Shown here in pieces: positions 54,135 to 64,000 of a stretch of DNA of 64,000 bases. A program made the position numbers and the translations under genes. Every line of letters begins with the position of its first letter. The first letter of the stretch is position 1. The stretch lies in assembly GCA_958510825.1 (NCBI GenBank), contig OY294049.1, positions 31,152,774-31,216,773 on the forward strand. The letters run 5' to 3'. Below the pieces are notes generated by a model, which searched no databases, had not been told where the DNA came from, and was given only the letters and a program-made list of their open reading frames with translations. Source of the stretch: Brachypterus glaber. Its lineage: Eukaryota > Arthropoda > Insecta > Coleoptera > Kateretidae.

Positions 54135-55387
54135 TCACCCTATTTCTTCAGTGTTGTTTTTGAACTATTTTAAGGTAAATTTTTCCGTTTTAGCATTTCT
54201 TAAATTGTATCTACTAGTGTAATAGCGGGATGTTGTCCATATAGAAAGTCTAGTTTCTCAGAAAGCTGAAAACATTATGCCCAGAACCACTTCTATTAAT
54301 TACTTGTTTTTTTCATATTTTAATTCAGTGCATAGTTCAGTCTAAATTTTAGACTCTAAAACGATTTTATTCTGTAAAGCCATCTGATCCATTCCATTTT
54401 TAAATAATCAATACTTCTCTAACATTCTTTTTAAAGCTGTAACTGTTGAATTTCATGTTAATGTCCATAGAGTCTGGATAGTACGGTACATCAAAGGTAT
54501 ATGTCTTACTAAGACTAAGACAGTCTTAGTATTTTTATTTTAAATTATTTGGCTAATGCAAGTATGATTTATTTTTTGTAATCCATGACTTTCAATTTCG
54601 TTTATGGTCAGTCTTAATATTTTGTTTACCTATAATAGAAAAGTAAATATTAAATTACATCTATTTTGGTTTTAAAAAATAGTATATTGCATTTCCCAAA
54701 TACTTGAAAAAATTATTTTTTTCGAAAAAGTTTTCAAAAAAAATTATTTTTTTTTTACAAATTTTTAATTTTTATTAAAACATTTTCTTTTTGCGAAAAA
54801 CAAAAAAACCTTTTTTTTAATTCTAAAAATTTTTCAATTTTTTTTTTAATTTTTTGTTTTTGTAAAATTTATCCTTATAATAAAAGTAATTTTTCCTGAA
54901 AAAATTACGTTAATCGGAGATCCCTTTCAGCCTTTTTCGATTTTTTTAAAAGTTCAACCCCCATAACTTTTTCGTTTTTGGGGGGATTACTTCCAAAAAT
55001 AATAGGGTTCTTCCTCTCGTAGAACTTGATTTTTCCTGAAAATTTCAAGTCGATCCGATTATTCGTTCTTGAGTTATCGTGACTACAAAAAACGTGACAT
55101 CAGACAGACGGACGGACGGACGGACATTTGAAAACAAAAATTGCTTATTTTTTCATGAAACAAATTTATATGCAAGAATTTTTTGTCTAGGACGATTTTT
55201 GATTTTTTTTGAAAATTTGAAACTACCGTATAATATTATTCTAGCGCAGGCGCTGTGAATAATATAATAAGGACTGAAGAAAAGACATATAATGTTGTGG
55301 ACTACTTTATACAAGCTTTTATTTAACTTGCAATGTTTGTTTGTTTTTTTGTTTAGGACAAATCTGCCAAGGGCTTTTTCGACCACT
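54135..55387. other. Intergenic DNA with a dispersed-repeat end
   Basis: AAATTTCAAGTCGATCCGAT, TTCGTTCTTGAGTTATCGTG and GACGGACGGACGGACGGACA near 55043-55130 look like a conserved end of a dispersed repeat, related in motif to the GACAGACGG stretch at 9705. Long A and T runs fill 54700-54880. No gene was recognised. Confidence 0.4.
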
Positions 55388-55830
55388 TAGAATTTACTTA
55401 ATTTGGTACACATGCTTAACTTGGCTGACAATACAATTTTATATAAAACTTACCCCCCAACCCCCCCTTAAAATTAAAAAAATCCATTTTTTTACCCACA
55501 CAAGATAATTTAAAACTAAAATTAGGGTACATACTCATTTAGTAATAATAAAATTTTACAATAAATTTTGCATCCCCCCTCATCTCCTCATAACCCCCAT
55601 ACGCGTATAAGGTTAAGTTAACCCCCCTCTGTTTCATCCACTTAGACTATACTTAGACAGCTTAAATTTGGTACACATGCTTATCTCGGCTAACAATATA
55701 ATTTTAAATAAAACTTACCCCCCAACCCGCCACCCATAAAATTAAAAAAATGAGAATTTAATATACTTAGAAAGGTAAGATTTGTAAGGCATGTGTAGCC
55801 TAACTTGGTTGACAATAAAATTTTATATAA
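55388..55830 (+). repeat. Degenerate direct repeats
   Basis: TTGGTACACATGCTTA, followed by GGCTRACAATA and ATAAAACTTACCCCCCAACC, occurs at about 55411 and 55672, with a weaker third copy near 55785. Spacing is irregular. Confidence 0.65.
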
Positions 55831-55980
55831 AACTAAAACTATTCTGTTTCGGCCCCTATTTGAAATAAAGTTTTTATCCTACAAAATTTTGACTACTAAA
55901 AAATGAAAAATAAATTTATAGTAACATTCTTAAAAATGTTTTTTTACTATACATTTTTTGTGATATCATTGAAATCCATT

Positions 55981-56095
55981 AGGGGCTGTTTAAGAATGAT
56001 GTCACCTCCATAGGGGGGAGGGGGTTGATCAAAAGGTGACAAAAAGTGACGAACGGGGTGGGGGGTCTGGCCTAAAGTGACGTCACCTTTAAAAA
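55981..56095 (+). mobile_element. Single end of a dispersed DNA-transposon family
   Basis: GGGGCTGTTTAAGAATGATG, then TCACCTCCATAGGGGGGAGG, matches the left end of the element at 2440-2826. No right end was found nearby, so this is a truncated copy. Confidence 0.55.
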
Positions 56096-56570
56096 AACGT
56101 AAATTTTTAAACAGGTTTAAAAAAAATACTTAAAGATTTGGTAACTAATACGATAAGCCTTTTACTTGTTTTATTATATGTACCTTAAACCTGAAATCCA
56201 AATTTTTCCTCTTTAAAACTAAATTTATGTACAAAAGATAGACCATCAGCAAAGTTCCATTTCAATTGAACAACCATCAACCTTTTTTTCTTTTTCATTT
56301 CAATTCACACTGTATAGCCTGGCATGGCTTCTGTCACAGTAACTGGGTCGCTATTTACTGTAAAATACATGTGAAAATCAATTTTTTCGGAGGTTATGCT
56401 ACGAATTTCTGGTACACTGGAACTAATGCTAACGCTACAGGTAACAGTGCTGGGTAATGTGACTCAACGTTTTCCCCTATTTCTTCAATTTCTGCCACAG
56501 GTTCTTGCCCCTTGAAAAAAACTAGTGTCCAATTCGTCCACGTTTTCGGCACTTATCCACAGATATCACA
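56096..56570. other. Intergenic DNA, possibly a decayed coding relic
   Basis: The minus strand at about 56390-56570 keeps short frames that could be a decayed protein fragment, but frames are broken and no family was recognised. Confidence 0.25.
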
Positions 56571-56779
56571 TGTTAGATTAGATTAGATTAGATTAGAGTT
56601 TATTAATAAATAAAAAATTACAATATATTTCTTATATTCTACATTTACATAATAAAATTATTATTTATTAATTATATTTAGTATAACTTAGTGGTTTTGA
56701 CAAAAACATGGTCTTAAAGCCATCAAGTGGCTTGTTAGCGACCATTCATTTAAATGGATGATTATTTAAATATTTATAT

Positions 56780-56935
56780 ATACACATACACATACATACA
56801 TACACACACATAGACATACACATAGTAAAGGCAAAGTGAAAGTTTATACGCATGTATATCTAAAAGAAAGAAAAAGAATATATATATATACATATATATA
56901 TATACACATATATATACATATATAATAATGCATAT
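56780..56935. repeat. CA/TA-type microsatellites in the LINE 3' UTR
   Basis: Runs of (ACATACAC)-like and (TATA)n words are present, not perfectly periodic. Confidence 0.7.
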
Positions 56936-56964
56936 AAAATTATATGTTAAAAGGTCATTAAATT

Positions 56965-57568
56965 TTATTGCATATTATTATTTGTTAGAGCATTTGTGAT
57001 TGTTTCTAAATTTTGTTTTATCCATTGGGAAGTAAGTTTCGTAAAATTTTTGACAGTACCTTTAAACTGTTTTAAATTATTGGGTAGAAGATTGTAAAGT
57101 TTATGTATATGATACAAAAAGTTTTTTTGATTTATTGCTTTTTTGGATTTTTCAAAAATTGACAAGTTATTTTCCATAGATCTGGTATTATACGTATTAT
57201 TTACTTTAGTAATAACATTTTTATTATTAAAGTAAAATTTTAGTAAACTTAAATAGTAGAGTTCTTTTATTGACATTACATTAAAATCTAGAAAAGTTTG
57301 TTCTGTAGAGTGTCTTTTGTTTTTTTCTAGAATTATTTTAATGATAGTTTTTTGTATTACATTTAATTTTTCTATGTAAGTTTTACCCACTGCACCCCAC
57401 CCTAGAATACCATAGCCTAGTATCGACTGCACAAGTGCAAAATACATATTTTTTAAATGTCGTTGTGAAAATATGTTTCTTATAGAGAGAAAGTACCATA
57501 TGAATTTTCTTAACTTGTTTGACAATTCGAAAGTTTGTTTTTCCCATCTCAGATGACAATCAATATAT
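56965..57568 (-). CDS. C-terminal part of a LINE reverse transcriptase (partial)
   Basis: About 200 residues survive, carrying the region after the RT fingers/palm. Landmarks are IDCHLRWEKQTFELSNKLRKF, ILGYGILGWGAVGKTYIEKL and NVIQKTIIKIILEKNKRHST. These match the thumb and C-terminal segment typical of jockey/CR1-like LINE polymerases. The exact clade is not resolved. The frame ends at a normal stop. Its first 8-9 codons, read beyond 57568, belong to the viral LTR and are not LINE sequence. The catalytic core (with the YxDD box) is missing, displaced by the errantivirus insertion. Confidence 0.75.
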
Positions 57569-57894
57569 TGTTGTATGCCTCGACACACAGACAAAGTTTT
57601 TAAAAAGGTTTTTCTGACACCAGGTTATAAGTTACCAACTTGTAAGTCAACAGGTTTTTATTTAGTTTAGAAAGTTATTTATTTGGTAGATTTAGGTAAA
57701 TAAGTCACTTGGTTGGTTATTACAACTTTAATTACAACTTTAAAATAAACTGACAGAGTAACGTGCTCTATGATGGCTAGATTCAAACTGTTCTATTGGC
57801 ACGAGAGCAATTTGCTTATATAGAAAAATAGACAATGCTTAGATAAGGGAAAAGTAAATAACAAAGGGGGGCTCTGTTATGGGGGGTGCCAACA
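57569..57894 (-). repeat. 3' LTR of errantivirus copy 2 (complete, 326 bp)
   Basis: The ends are TGTTG/CAACA, and by eye the sequence is identical to the 3' LTR of copy 1 (26987-27312). The flank outside the LTR begins ATATAT, as in copy 1. Confidence 0.95.
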
Positions 57895-58117
57895 CCTCCG
57901 GGGTGTTTGAGATTTTTGTTAAGGTTTGAAAATTTTTTGAACAGAAAATTGTAAATTGAAAACAAAAATCTTAGTATAAAATATAAATATAACTTAAGAT
58001 ATTTCAATGTAAAATTGTAGAATTAAGTATAATATAAGTAATAGAATATAATATAGAATATAATATGTAAAAATGTATAAGTATAAAAATTAAAATTAAG
58101 TCACTATTAAAAGTCTT

Positions 58118-60154
58118 TTAATCTGTTAATATTTTCTTTTTCGAAATCCGTGTGGAACGTCTAAGGGATGATGCCTGTGAAGAAGTTGACGGCTTTTCTC
58201 GAACTTCTCGTTCTGGTTGCGTGTAGGACACTGCGGGGTAATCGATCCGCTGTGTTTCGGAGTCGTAGTGGATGAAAGTTGGATTTTCAATCGGTTCTCT
58301 ATGACACTGATTGAAAATTTGAAAACATGGTGTACTGGAACATGATTTGCTGGAGTTAAAACACTTTGATAAGAGATTGATAATACCAAAGTATTTCAGA
58401 AGTTTGTACAGGAGAAATAGTGCAATAAGGCCACAGATTATTGAAAGAATTGATGTGTACCAAAAAGTTTGTTTTACAATGAATGGTTTGTTCAATTGTT
58501 GTTGAAGTTGCTCATCGAATTCTGAGAGTTTTTGTTGAGCATATTTGAGTTCATGGAGATCCAAATTTGCGAGTTTAATGGGTTCCATATGGATGGAGTT
58601 TATTGTAAGATTTTTCTTTAATCTCCTACAACAATCGTCTTCTGTGATGTCGGTTAGTGGAATCTCGTTGGTGAGATTTTGAGTTGAGAGTATATTTTGA
58701 GTTTGTAGAGTGACTTGATTTGTGTAAGCCTGACAGTGTTCGTGTAGACTTAAAATGCCAGAATTTTGAATGACATCTGTTTGACTGTTTTGATTAGCAC
58801 AGATGATTGAAATTTGAAGTGGTTTGGACGTGACAAAGAACCATTGGTTATTTTGTAGCTGATGCCAAATTTCCATATCTGCAATTAGATTTCTGGTTTT
58901 GCAGGTGGAAGGAATTTTCGTTGTGGTTTTCATGAGTAGCTGGACTTCGCATTCGTCTGATGTGGATTTTCGTAGTGTAGGCATGTTTTTGCAGAGCCAT
59001 TTCGAAGGAACGTATTGGTTGCAATTTACAAGATCCTCAATTAATATGAAGAAAGTTCTGGTGGAGGATAAAAGGATATAAGGTTTTGATGGTTCAATGT
59101 ATGAAAATAGGTTTGCATCGTTTTTATGTGGATTTGGTAATGAAAAGATTTGATAAAGATCGTATTCGTTTGACAGAACTATAGGTATTTCGAATGAAAT
59201 AACCAATAATTTATCTTTTATAAATGATTTTAAACTAATAATTTTGTAATATAAATAAATGTTTTCGACTGATAAAGGAATTGGCAGATTAAATTTTGTA
59301 GAGATTTTCTGTAACTCCCTGTATAATATTTCTGGAGCTAAGATTCGATAATTGATTATGCCATGTTGTATCAGTGATACATCATTTACATAATTTTCGA
59401 GAGTATTTTGTATTTCATCGGTCATTTCGATTAATAATATCATGTGATTTGATATTTCAAGTTCAAAATCTAATTGTTTTTTATAGTCTTTTACTTCGTT
59501 AGTAAAATTATTAAAATATTGCAAATTTTTATTTAGAGTTAGAATATTTTCATTCATTTTCACAATAGAGTTATTGAAATTTGTAATAGTTTGCGAAATA
59601 ATAGAAACTTGTTGCTGCATAAGTACGTCTGTTTGTTTTTTATTATTAATAATTTGATTTATGGAATCGGTATAAAATTGTGCGTCTTCAGCGTCTGGTG
59701 TTCCGAATAACCATTTAAATGCATCGCCGACTAAATTTACTAAGCCGCGTTTTTTCCTTGATAAAATATTAATTTCGTGAGAAATTATTTTGTAAGATTC
59801 TCGAATAGAAAGAAACTTTGTGTTTATGTACCTTAATTGGTTCTTACAATCTAATGAAATATGATCCGATAATGCAAAGTTGCAAATATCTAAAGATAAA
59901 GAGTAATAATTGTATATTTTATTTATGGTTATATCTATCTGCGATAAGTTATAGTAAGTTAATAAAGCGTGCCTGTCATTTGATATATGTGCTTTGCCTA
60001 GATTATTGTATAATAAGCCTGACGTTGTATCAAATTGCTTTATTTCATAATTGAGATGTGCTTGGTTGAGGTTCGTAGAGATTAGGATTAGGAGAAATAC
60101 TGGAATGACTGTCGTTGTTATCTTCATGACCGCTGCTATTGTTTTCTGAAACAA
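58118..60154 (-). CDS. env: Envelope glycoprotein, errantivirus copy 2
   Basis: At 678 residues it has one residue more than copy 1. The layout is the same: signal peptide, RKKR cleavage site at about 133-136 followed by GLVNLVGDAF, helical ectodomain, C-terminal membrane anchor and basic tail. Near residue 410 it has a cysteine that copy 1 lacks. Other differences are a few single substitutions, for example T for N near residue 76 and K for E in the NNKKQTD segment. The start overlaps the pol end by 110 bases, exactly as in copy 1. The frame is complete, so the protein could be made from a suitably spliced RNA. Confidence 0.93.
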   Translation of the reverse strand: MFQKTIAAVMKITTTVIPVFLLILISTNLNQAHLNYEIKQFDTTSGLLYNNLGKAHISNDRHALLTYYNLSQIDITINKIYNYYSLSLDICNFALSDHISLDCKNQLRYINTKFLSIRESYKIISHEINILSRKKRGLVNLVGDAFKWLFGTPDAEDAQFYTDSINQIINNKKQTDVLMQQQVSIISQTITNFNNSIVKMNENILTLNKNLQYFNNFTNEVKDYKKQLDFELEISNHMILLIEMTDEIQNTLENYVNDVSLIQHGIINYRILAPEILYRELQKISTKFNLPIPLSVENIYLYYKIISLKSFIKDKLLVISFEIPIVLSNEYDLYQIFSLPNPHKNDANLFSYIEPSKPYILLSSTRTFFILIEDLVNCNQYVPSKWLCKNMPTLRKSTSDECEVQLLMKTTTKIPSTCKTRNLIADMEIWHQLQNNQWFFVTSKPLQISIICANQNSQTDVIQNSGILSLHEHCQAYTNQVTLQTQNILSTQNLTNEIPLTDITEDDCCRRLKKNLTINSIHMEPIKLANLDLHELKYAQQKLSEFDEQLQQQLNKPFIVKQTFWYTSILSIICGLIALFLLYKLLKYFGIINLLSKCFNSSKSCSSTPCFQIFNQCHREPIENPTFIHYDSETQRIDYPAVSYTQPEREVREKPSTSSQASSLRRSTRISKKKILTD

Positions 60155-63100
60155 TAGTATAGGGTTTTAATTTATCGAAATGATAAGTTTTAAAACTTAA
60201 AGGTTTCATTTCTAATAAAGCAGTATTGTTGTCATTTATTTCTATAATTTTATAGGGGCCTTTATAATTTTTTGCTAACTTTTTATTTTTTACTTTTGAG
60301 AGGCTATCGTATAATAGTACTGATTGTCCTACATGGAATTTATATTCCCTGTTATGTGTTTGATCAAAATACGTTTTAGAATTTTGTTTAGATTGCACTT
60401 GACTTTCTTTAGCTGTTTCTCGAATTATTCTTAATTTATTAGCAATATCGTTTGCTAAGTCGGAATAATTTGGTTTTGTTTTAGGGGTAGTTATAAAATT
60501 AGGTATTCTTGCTCTTTGACCAAATACTAACTCATATGGAGTTTTATGAGTAGATTTATGAATATTAGAATTATAAGTAAAAATAGCTAGATTTAGAAAT
60601 TCATCCCAATTATTTGTATCTTTATTGACGTAACATTTTAAATAATCCTTAAGGGTTAAATGAGTCCGTTCTAGGCTACCATTTGTCATAGGCCTATATG
60701 GACTTGCCATTTTATGTTTAATTGTTAATATTTTATTCATTTCTTTAAATGTATTTGAAGTAAATTCCTTTCCTTGATCTGTTAAGATATAGGTAGGAAA
60801 ACCGAATTGGGTGCAAAATTTAAGAAAATGTATAGCTGTGGTAGCAGCTTCATGATTTGGCATTGCAAATGCTTGGATAAATTTTGTCAAATCGTCCTGT
60901 AAAGTTAGAATAAATCGATTTCCGTTTTGTGTTTCCGAAATTGGACCGACAATATCGAGTGCTACTTGTTCCATAAATTTGGAAGAAGTAGTAGTGATTA
61001 TCATTGGACTTTTATTATGCTTAAAATCGGTTTTTGATTTTTGACAAATTGGACAGCTTTTTATATATTCGCGAATTTGAGATTTCATATTATCCCAATA
61101 AAATTGGTCTTTAATCTTTTCATAGGTTCTTTCGAAACCTTGATGTCCTCCGGTGGGTAAATCGTGATTTTCTTTTAAAATAAGTTTAATTAAATCCGGG
61201 TCTGTAAGGGTTATTCTTACATCCTGTATAATTTCGTATTTAAATTCCCTAAAAAGAAAGTAAAGTAAGCTATGAAAAGTGTCTTGTTGAATTATTGTAT
61301 TATCGATAGAGACATCAGGAATAGCAAAACAAAGTGTGCTATTATGCTGTAATAAAATTCTTAAATTGTACAAAGTATCAAAAAGATCCTCGTATAATGC
61401 TGATTCGTCTATAAAGGGTTTTATAAATGCAATGTAAATTGATTGCTGTGGAAGCCTTTTTACATTTATTTCTTTAATATTTGGTTTTTGAGGAAGTGTT
61501 AAATTATTTTTATATATATAATCGATATATTTATTATTATTTGAAAGATCGCAAGATATAGGTATTACGATATTTTTTATTTTATTTAGAGGAGAGTTAG
61601 TTGTTTTTGGTTTTGGAACGCGAATTTCCCTTTGATGGAAATTTTTGAAATTTTCAAAGGTTAATTCGTCATTATCAGTATCTATAAAATTTATTTGATG
61701 ACTAGGGGTTGGTTTTGTATAAATACTTATTTGTATTTGCGAATCTTTGAATACGAATTTAATTAAGTTTAGTACTATGTCCCAGTCTAGTTTATCTAGT
61801 CCAGAACCTATTTTTGGTATGGAGATTTCGTTTTCTTTATTTTTATAACATAAAAGTTTTAAGTTTTCAAGAGTTGAATGAAGAGATTTGTACGTAGGTT
61901 TGTCATGAAATTTATCTTTTGTTATTAAATAATAAATATTTCTGTTATCTATTTCAATATGTGCAACATCGCCTATTTGCTTATTTTGCCGTTTTAGTTT
62001 ATCTATTGAATTAAATTTATTTTTAAATTCTAAGGCTATGCCTTTGTTCATGTAAAAGTCTTTAGAAACGCAATGAGCTAGAGAAGTTTTTGAGTTAAAT
62101 AAATCATCAGGAATGATTTTTAAGTTATCGTTTTCAATTTGTAAATTTTTATTTACAATTTCTTCGAATAAGTTTTGGTTATGACCTAAACGTGATAAAG
62201 CATCGCAATTTGAATTTTCACGACCTTTTTTATATTTGATTTCGTACTGATAGTCCATTAATTTTAATCGCCACCGTAAAAGACGACTACATGGATCTTT
62301 ACAATTATTTAACCATACTAAAGGCCTATGGTCACAAACTATGTCAAAAGGAATTGTGCCAAAGAGATATGGCCTAAAGTGTTTACATGATTCTACGATC
62401 GCATAGAGTTCTTTATCCGTTGTCGAATATGCTCTTTGTGCTTTATTTAATGTTTTTGAAAAATAGGCAATAGGCAAATCTTTACCTATTTCACCTTGGG
62501 ATAAGATTCCTGAAATACCATCGTTGGAAGCGTCTGTAGTTAAAATATATTTTTTACTGTGTACTGGAAATTGTAATATTGGTTCTTTAGTAAGAATAGT
62601 TTTTAAATATTCGAAGGATTCTTGACATTTATTTGTCCATACAAATTTTGTGTCCTTTTTTAATAAAGAAGTAAGGGGTTTTGCGATAGAGGAAAAGTCT
62701 TTAATGAATTTACGATAATAGTTGACTAGTCCTAAAAATATTTTTATTTCTCTTTGAGTTTTGGGAGGTTGAATTTTTGTTATTGCTTCTACTTTTTCTG
62801 GATTAGGTTTTATACCCTTGTCTGATACTATATGACCTAGGAATTGAATTTCGTGATGCAAAAATTCACATTTATCAGGCTGTACTTTAAGATTATGTTC
62901 ACGTAGACGTTGAAAAACTAATTTAATATTTTTAATGTGACTTTCTAAGTCAACTCCAAAAATAATTATATCGTCTAAGTAACAAAAACAAGCTATGCCT
63001 AACAAATCTGACAAGACAAGCGTCATCATACGACAGAACGTGTTCGGACTGGATTTTAAACCAAAGGGCATTCGATTGAATTCGTAATGTCCTGTAGGAG

Positions 63101-64000
63101 TAGAAAAAGCAGTTTTATGTTTATCTGATTCTTCCATTTCGATTTGATGGAAGCCAGATGAAAGATCTATAACAGTGAAATATTTTGCGTTACCTAACTT
63201 GTCCAAAATATTTTCTATATTAGGAAGAGGATAAATATCACCAATTGTGATATCATTAAGTTTTCTGTAATCAATTACGAGACGCCACTTCCTTTTTCCG
63301 GAAGCGTCTAGTTTCTTAGGAACGACCCATAAGTTACTAGAGTAAGGAGATTTTGAATTACGTATAATGTTTTGATTCAGCATATCTTTTATTTGAATAT
63401 TGACTTCATCTTCATGAATTCTAGGATATCTATATTGTTTACAAGAAATAGGAACGTCGTTTTTTGTATGAATAGCATGTTTAATTATATTGGTAGTAGT
63501 TAAGTATTCACCTTTTATATGAAATAAATCGGAAAATTCTTTACAAACTGTAAGAATATAATCTTTTTCTTTATTAGTTAAATGATTTGTGCGAAGTAAT
63601 TGTAACAGTTTATTTTCTCTATCTTTAGAGTTCAAGTTCACTTTATCTGTTTGAATATTATTTATCTCAGCAAAAGTCGCGATGTCTACTAATTCTACTG
63701 TGGGAATATCAATTGTTATTTCTTTTTGATTTAAGTTCAAAATAGGAACAATTGCTTTTTGATTGTCATTGTTTACCAAAATATCAGGTATAAAAGTATT
63801 TTTAAAAATTTCTTGTTTTTTTATAAGACCTGATTTTGAATTATTTGAAATATTAATTTCAGCTAAATAATGACAATTAGCAGGAACTTTGAGTTTAGCA
63901 GTAGAATTTGTAGTAGTTTCCAATGAGTTTTCTACAATATTTTTCATAGAAGTCTCATTCGAATTTTTATTTTCATTTTCTAGAAGAATATTTTCTGAGT
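60045..64000 (-). CDS. pol: Pol polyprotein, errantivirus copy 2 (5' end outside window)
   Basis: The frame is open from the window edge to its stop without interruption. The first ATG, at 63947, is internal and probably not the start; 1300 residues follow it. The protease motif itself lies beyond the edge. The order is RT with YLDD, RNase H (Asp/Glu set TTDAS, KELYA, CDHRP, NCDALSR), the TARG1-like macrodomain (about residues 609-747, with K677 and D718 at the catalytic positions), a second macrodomain-like segment, and then integrase with HHCC and D,D35E. Where copy 1 has a four-T run, this copy has five (62860-62864), so it reads through. PYRPMTNG in integrase has the Pro that is Ser in copy 1. 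Confidence 0.95.
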   Translation of the reverse strand, partial: SENILLENENKNSNETSMKNIVENSLETTTNSTAKLKVPANCHYLAEINISNNSKSGLIKKQEIFKNTFIPDILVNNDNQKAIVPILNLNQKEITIDIPTVELVDIATFAEINNIQTDKVNLNSKDRENKLLQLLRTNHLTNKEKDYILTVCKEFSDLFHIKGEYLTTTNIIKHAIHTKNDVPISCKQYRYPRIHEDEVNIQIKDMLNQNIIRNSKSPYSSNLWVVPKKLDASGKRKWRLVIDYRKLNDITIGDIYPLPNIENILDKLGNAKYFTVIDLSSGFHQIEMEESDKHKTAFSTPTGHYEFNRMPFGLKSSPNTFCRMMTLVLSDLLGIACFCYLDDIIIFGVDLESHIKNIKLVFQRLREHNLKVQPDKCEFLHHEIQFLGHIVSDKGIKPNPEKVEAITKIQPPKTQREIKIFLGLVNYYRKFIKDFSSIAKPLTSLLKKDTKFVWTNKCQESFEYLKTILTKEPILQFPVHSKKYILTTDASNDGISGILSQGEIGKDLPIAYFSKTLNKAQRAYSTTDKELYAIVESCKHFRPYLFGTIPFDIVCDHRPLVWLNNCKDPCSRLLRWRLKLMDYQYEIKYKKGRENSNCDALSRLGHNQNLFEEIVNKNLQIENDNLKIIPDDLFNSKTSLAHCVSKDFYMNKGIALEFKNKFNSIDKLKRQNKQIGDVAHIEIDNRNIYYLITKDKFHDKPTYKSLHSTLENLKLLCYKNKENEISIPKIGSGLDKLDWDIVLNLIKFVFKDSQIQISIYTKPTPSHQINFIDTDNDELTFENFKNFHQREIRVPKPKTTNSPLNKIKNIVIPISCDLSNNNKYIDYIYKNNLTLPQKPNIKEINVKRLPQQSIYIAFIKPFIDESALYEDLFDTLYNLRILLQHNSTLCFAIPDVSIDNTIIQQDTFHSLLYFLFREFKYEIIQDVRITLTDPDLIKLILKENHDLPTGGHQGFERTYEKIKDQFYWDNMKSQIREYIKSCPICQKSKTDFKHNKSPMIITTTSSKFMEQVALDIVGPISETQNGNRFILTLQDDLTKFIQAFAMPNHEAATTAIHFLKFCTQFGFPTYILTDQGKEFTSNTFKEMNKILTIKHKMASPYRPMTNGSLERTHLTLKDYLKCYVNKDTNNWDEFLNLAIFTYNSNIHKSTHKTPYELVFGQRARIPNFITTPKTKPNYSDLANDIANKLRIIRETAKESQVQSKQNSKTYFDQTHNREYKFHVGQSVLLYDSLSKVKNKKLAKNYKGPYKIIEINDNNTALLEMKPLSFKTYHFDKLKPYTIVSENNSSGHEDNNDSHSSISPNPNLYEPQPSTSQL
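61707..62123 (-). other. TARG1/OARD1-like macrodomain encoded in pol (copy 2)
   Basis: It appears identical in protein sequence to the copy-1 domain, in an intact polyprotein frame. The motifs MNKGIA, YYLITK, KPTY and GLDKLDW are all present, including both residues aligned with the TARG1 catalytic Lys and Asp. Confidence 0.85.

Larger units (their letters stand above)
56571..57568 (-). mobile_element. LINE (non-LTR retrotransposon) 3' fragment
   Basis: On the minus strand the end of an RT reading frame is followed by about 390 bp of AT-rich 3' UTR containing CA/TA microsatellites (56780-56935). It closes with a (TCTAA)n-type tail at 56574-56597. The upstream part is cut off at 57569 by the LTR of errantivirus copy 2, so the LINE is older than that insertion. 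Confidence 0.75.
57569..64000 (-). mobile_element. Errantivirus-type Ty3/gypsy element, copy 2 (5' part outside window)
   Basis: The same element as at 18621-27312 lies here in opposite orientation and is cut by the window edge inside pol, before RT. Pol runs uninterrupted through RT, RNase H, macrodomain and integrase, and env is intact. Only a handful of amino-acid differences separate the two copies. A 13-bp tandem duplication (ATATTATATTCTA-type) in the 3' untranslated region is specific to this copy. It sits inside a LINE. Confidence 0.95.

Noticed and set aside
56574..56597. TTAGA repeats resembling telomere sequence
   Set aside because: The run is short, it is not the insect TTAGG motif, and it sits at the 3' end of a LINE, so it is better read as the LINE tail.

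Overview
The window looks like repeat-dominated, AT-rich genomic DNA from an arthropod, most likely an insect. The main reason is two near-identical env-carrying Ty3/gypsy elements of the errantivirus type (insect endogenous retroviruses). Other support comes from a Tc1/mariner-superfamily transposase, a LINE fragment, a Harbinger transposase remnant and many small MITE-like palindromes. I see no convincing host protein-coding gene, no rRNA or tRNA gene and no CRISPR array. The species cannot be named from this sequence.

Layout. 1-500: a frameshifted PIF/Harbinger (HARBI1-like) transposase remnant. 500-6500: non-coding DNA with a tandem duplication and several inverted-repeat elements. 6.6-8.4 kb: an AT-rich satellite of ~200-bp units with a 400-bp two-unit higher-order pattern. 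9.2-16.9 kb: a degenerate satellite of ~295-bp units with CCCCGGGG boxes and internal inversions. 16.9-18.4 kb: repeats carrying long perfect palindromes, ending in a 200-base assembly gap. 18.6-27.3 kb: errantivirus copy 1 on the plus strand, with its 5' LTR truncated by the gap and pol broken by a 1-base frameshift. 27.7-46.0 kb: an ~18.3-kb inverted-repeat structure whose arms are ~36 and ~30 copies of a 158-bp repeat in opposite orientation, around a 7.3-kb T-rich repeat core. 46-49.2 kb: nested MITEs and a GGATATCC-rich foldback element. 49.4-50.5 kb: the transposase. 50.5-56.5 kb: MITEs and repeats. 56.6-57.6 kb: the 3' end of a LINE, interrupted by errantivirus copy 2 (minus strand, 57.6 kb to the window edge), which has an uninterrupted pol reading frame as far as the window shows and an intact env.

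The most notable finding is inside pol of both errantivirus copies. Between RNase H and integrase lies a domain closely resembling the TARG1/OARD1 ADP-ribose-glycohydrolase macrodomain, and the positions of both known TARG1 catalytic residues (Lys and Asp) are kept. A second, degenerate macrodomain-like segment appears to follow. The order in each element is Gag (two zinc knuckles), then protease, RT, RNase H, macrodomain(s) and integrase, then Env (signal peptide, furin-type site, C-terminal membrane anchor). The LTRs supply a promoter and polyadenylation signals, and the primer binding site fits tRNA-Leu. All visible LTR copies look identical, so both insertions are probably recent.
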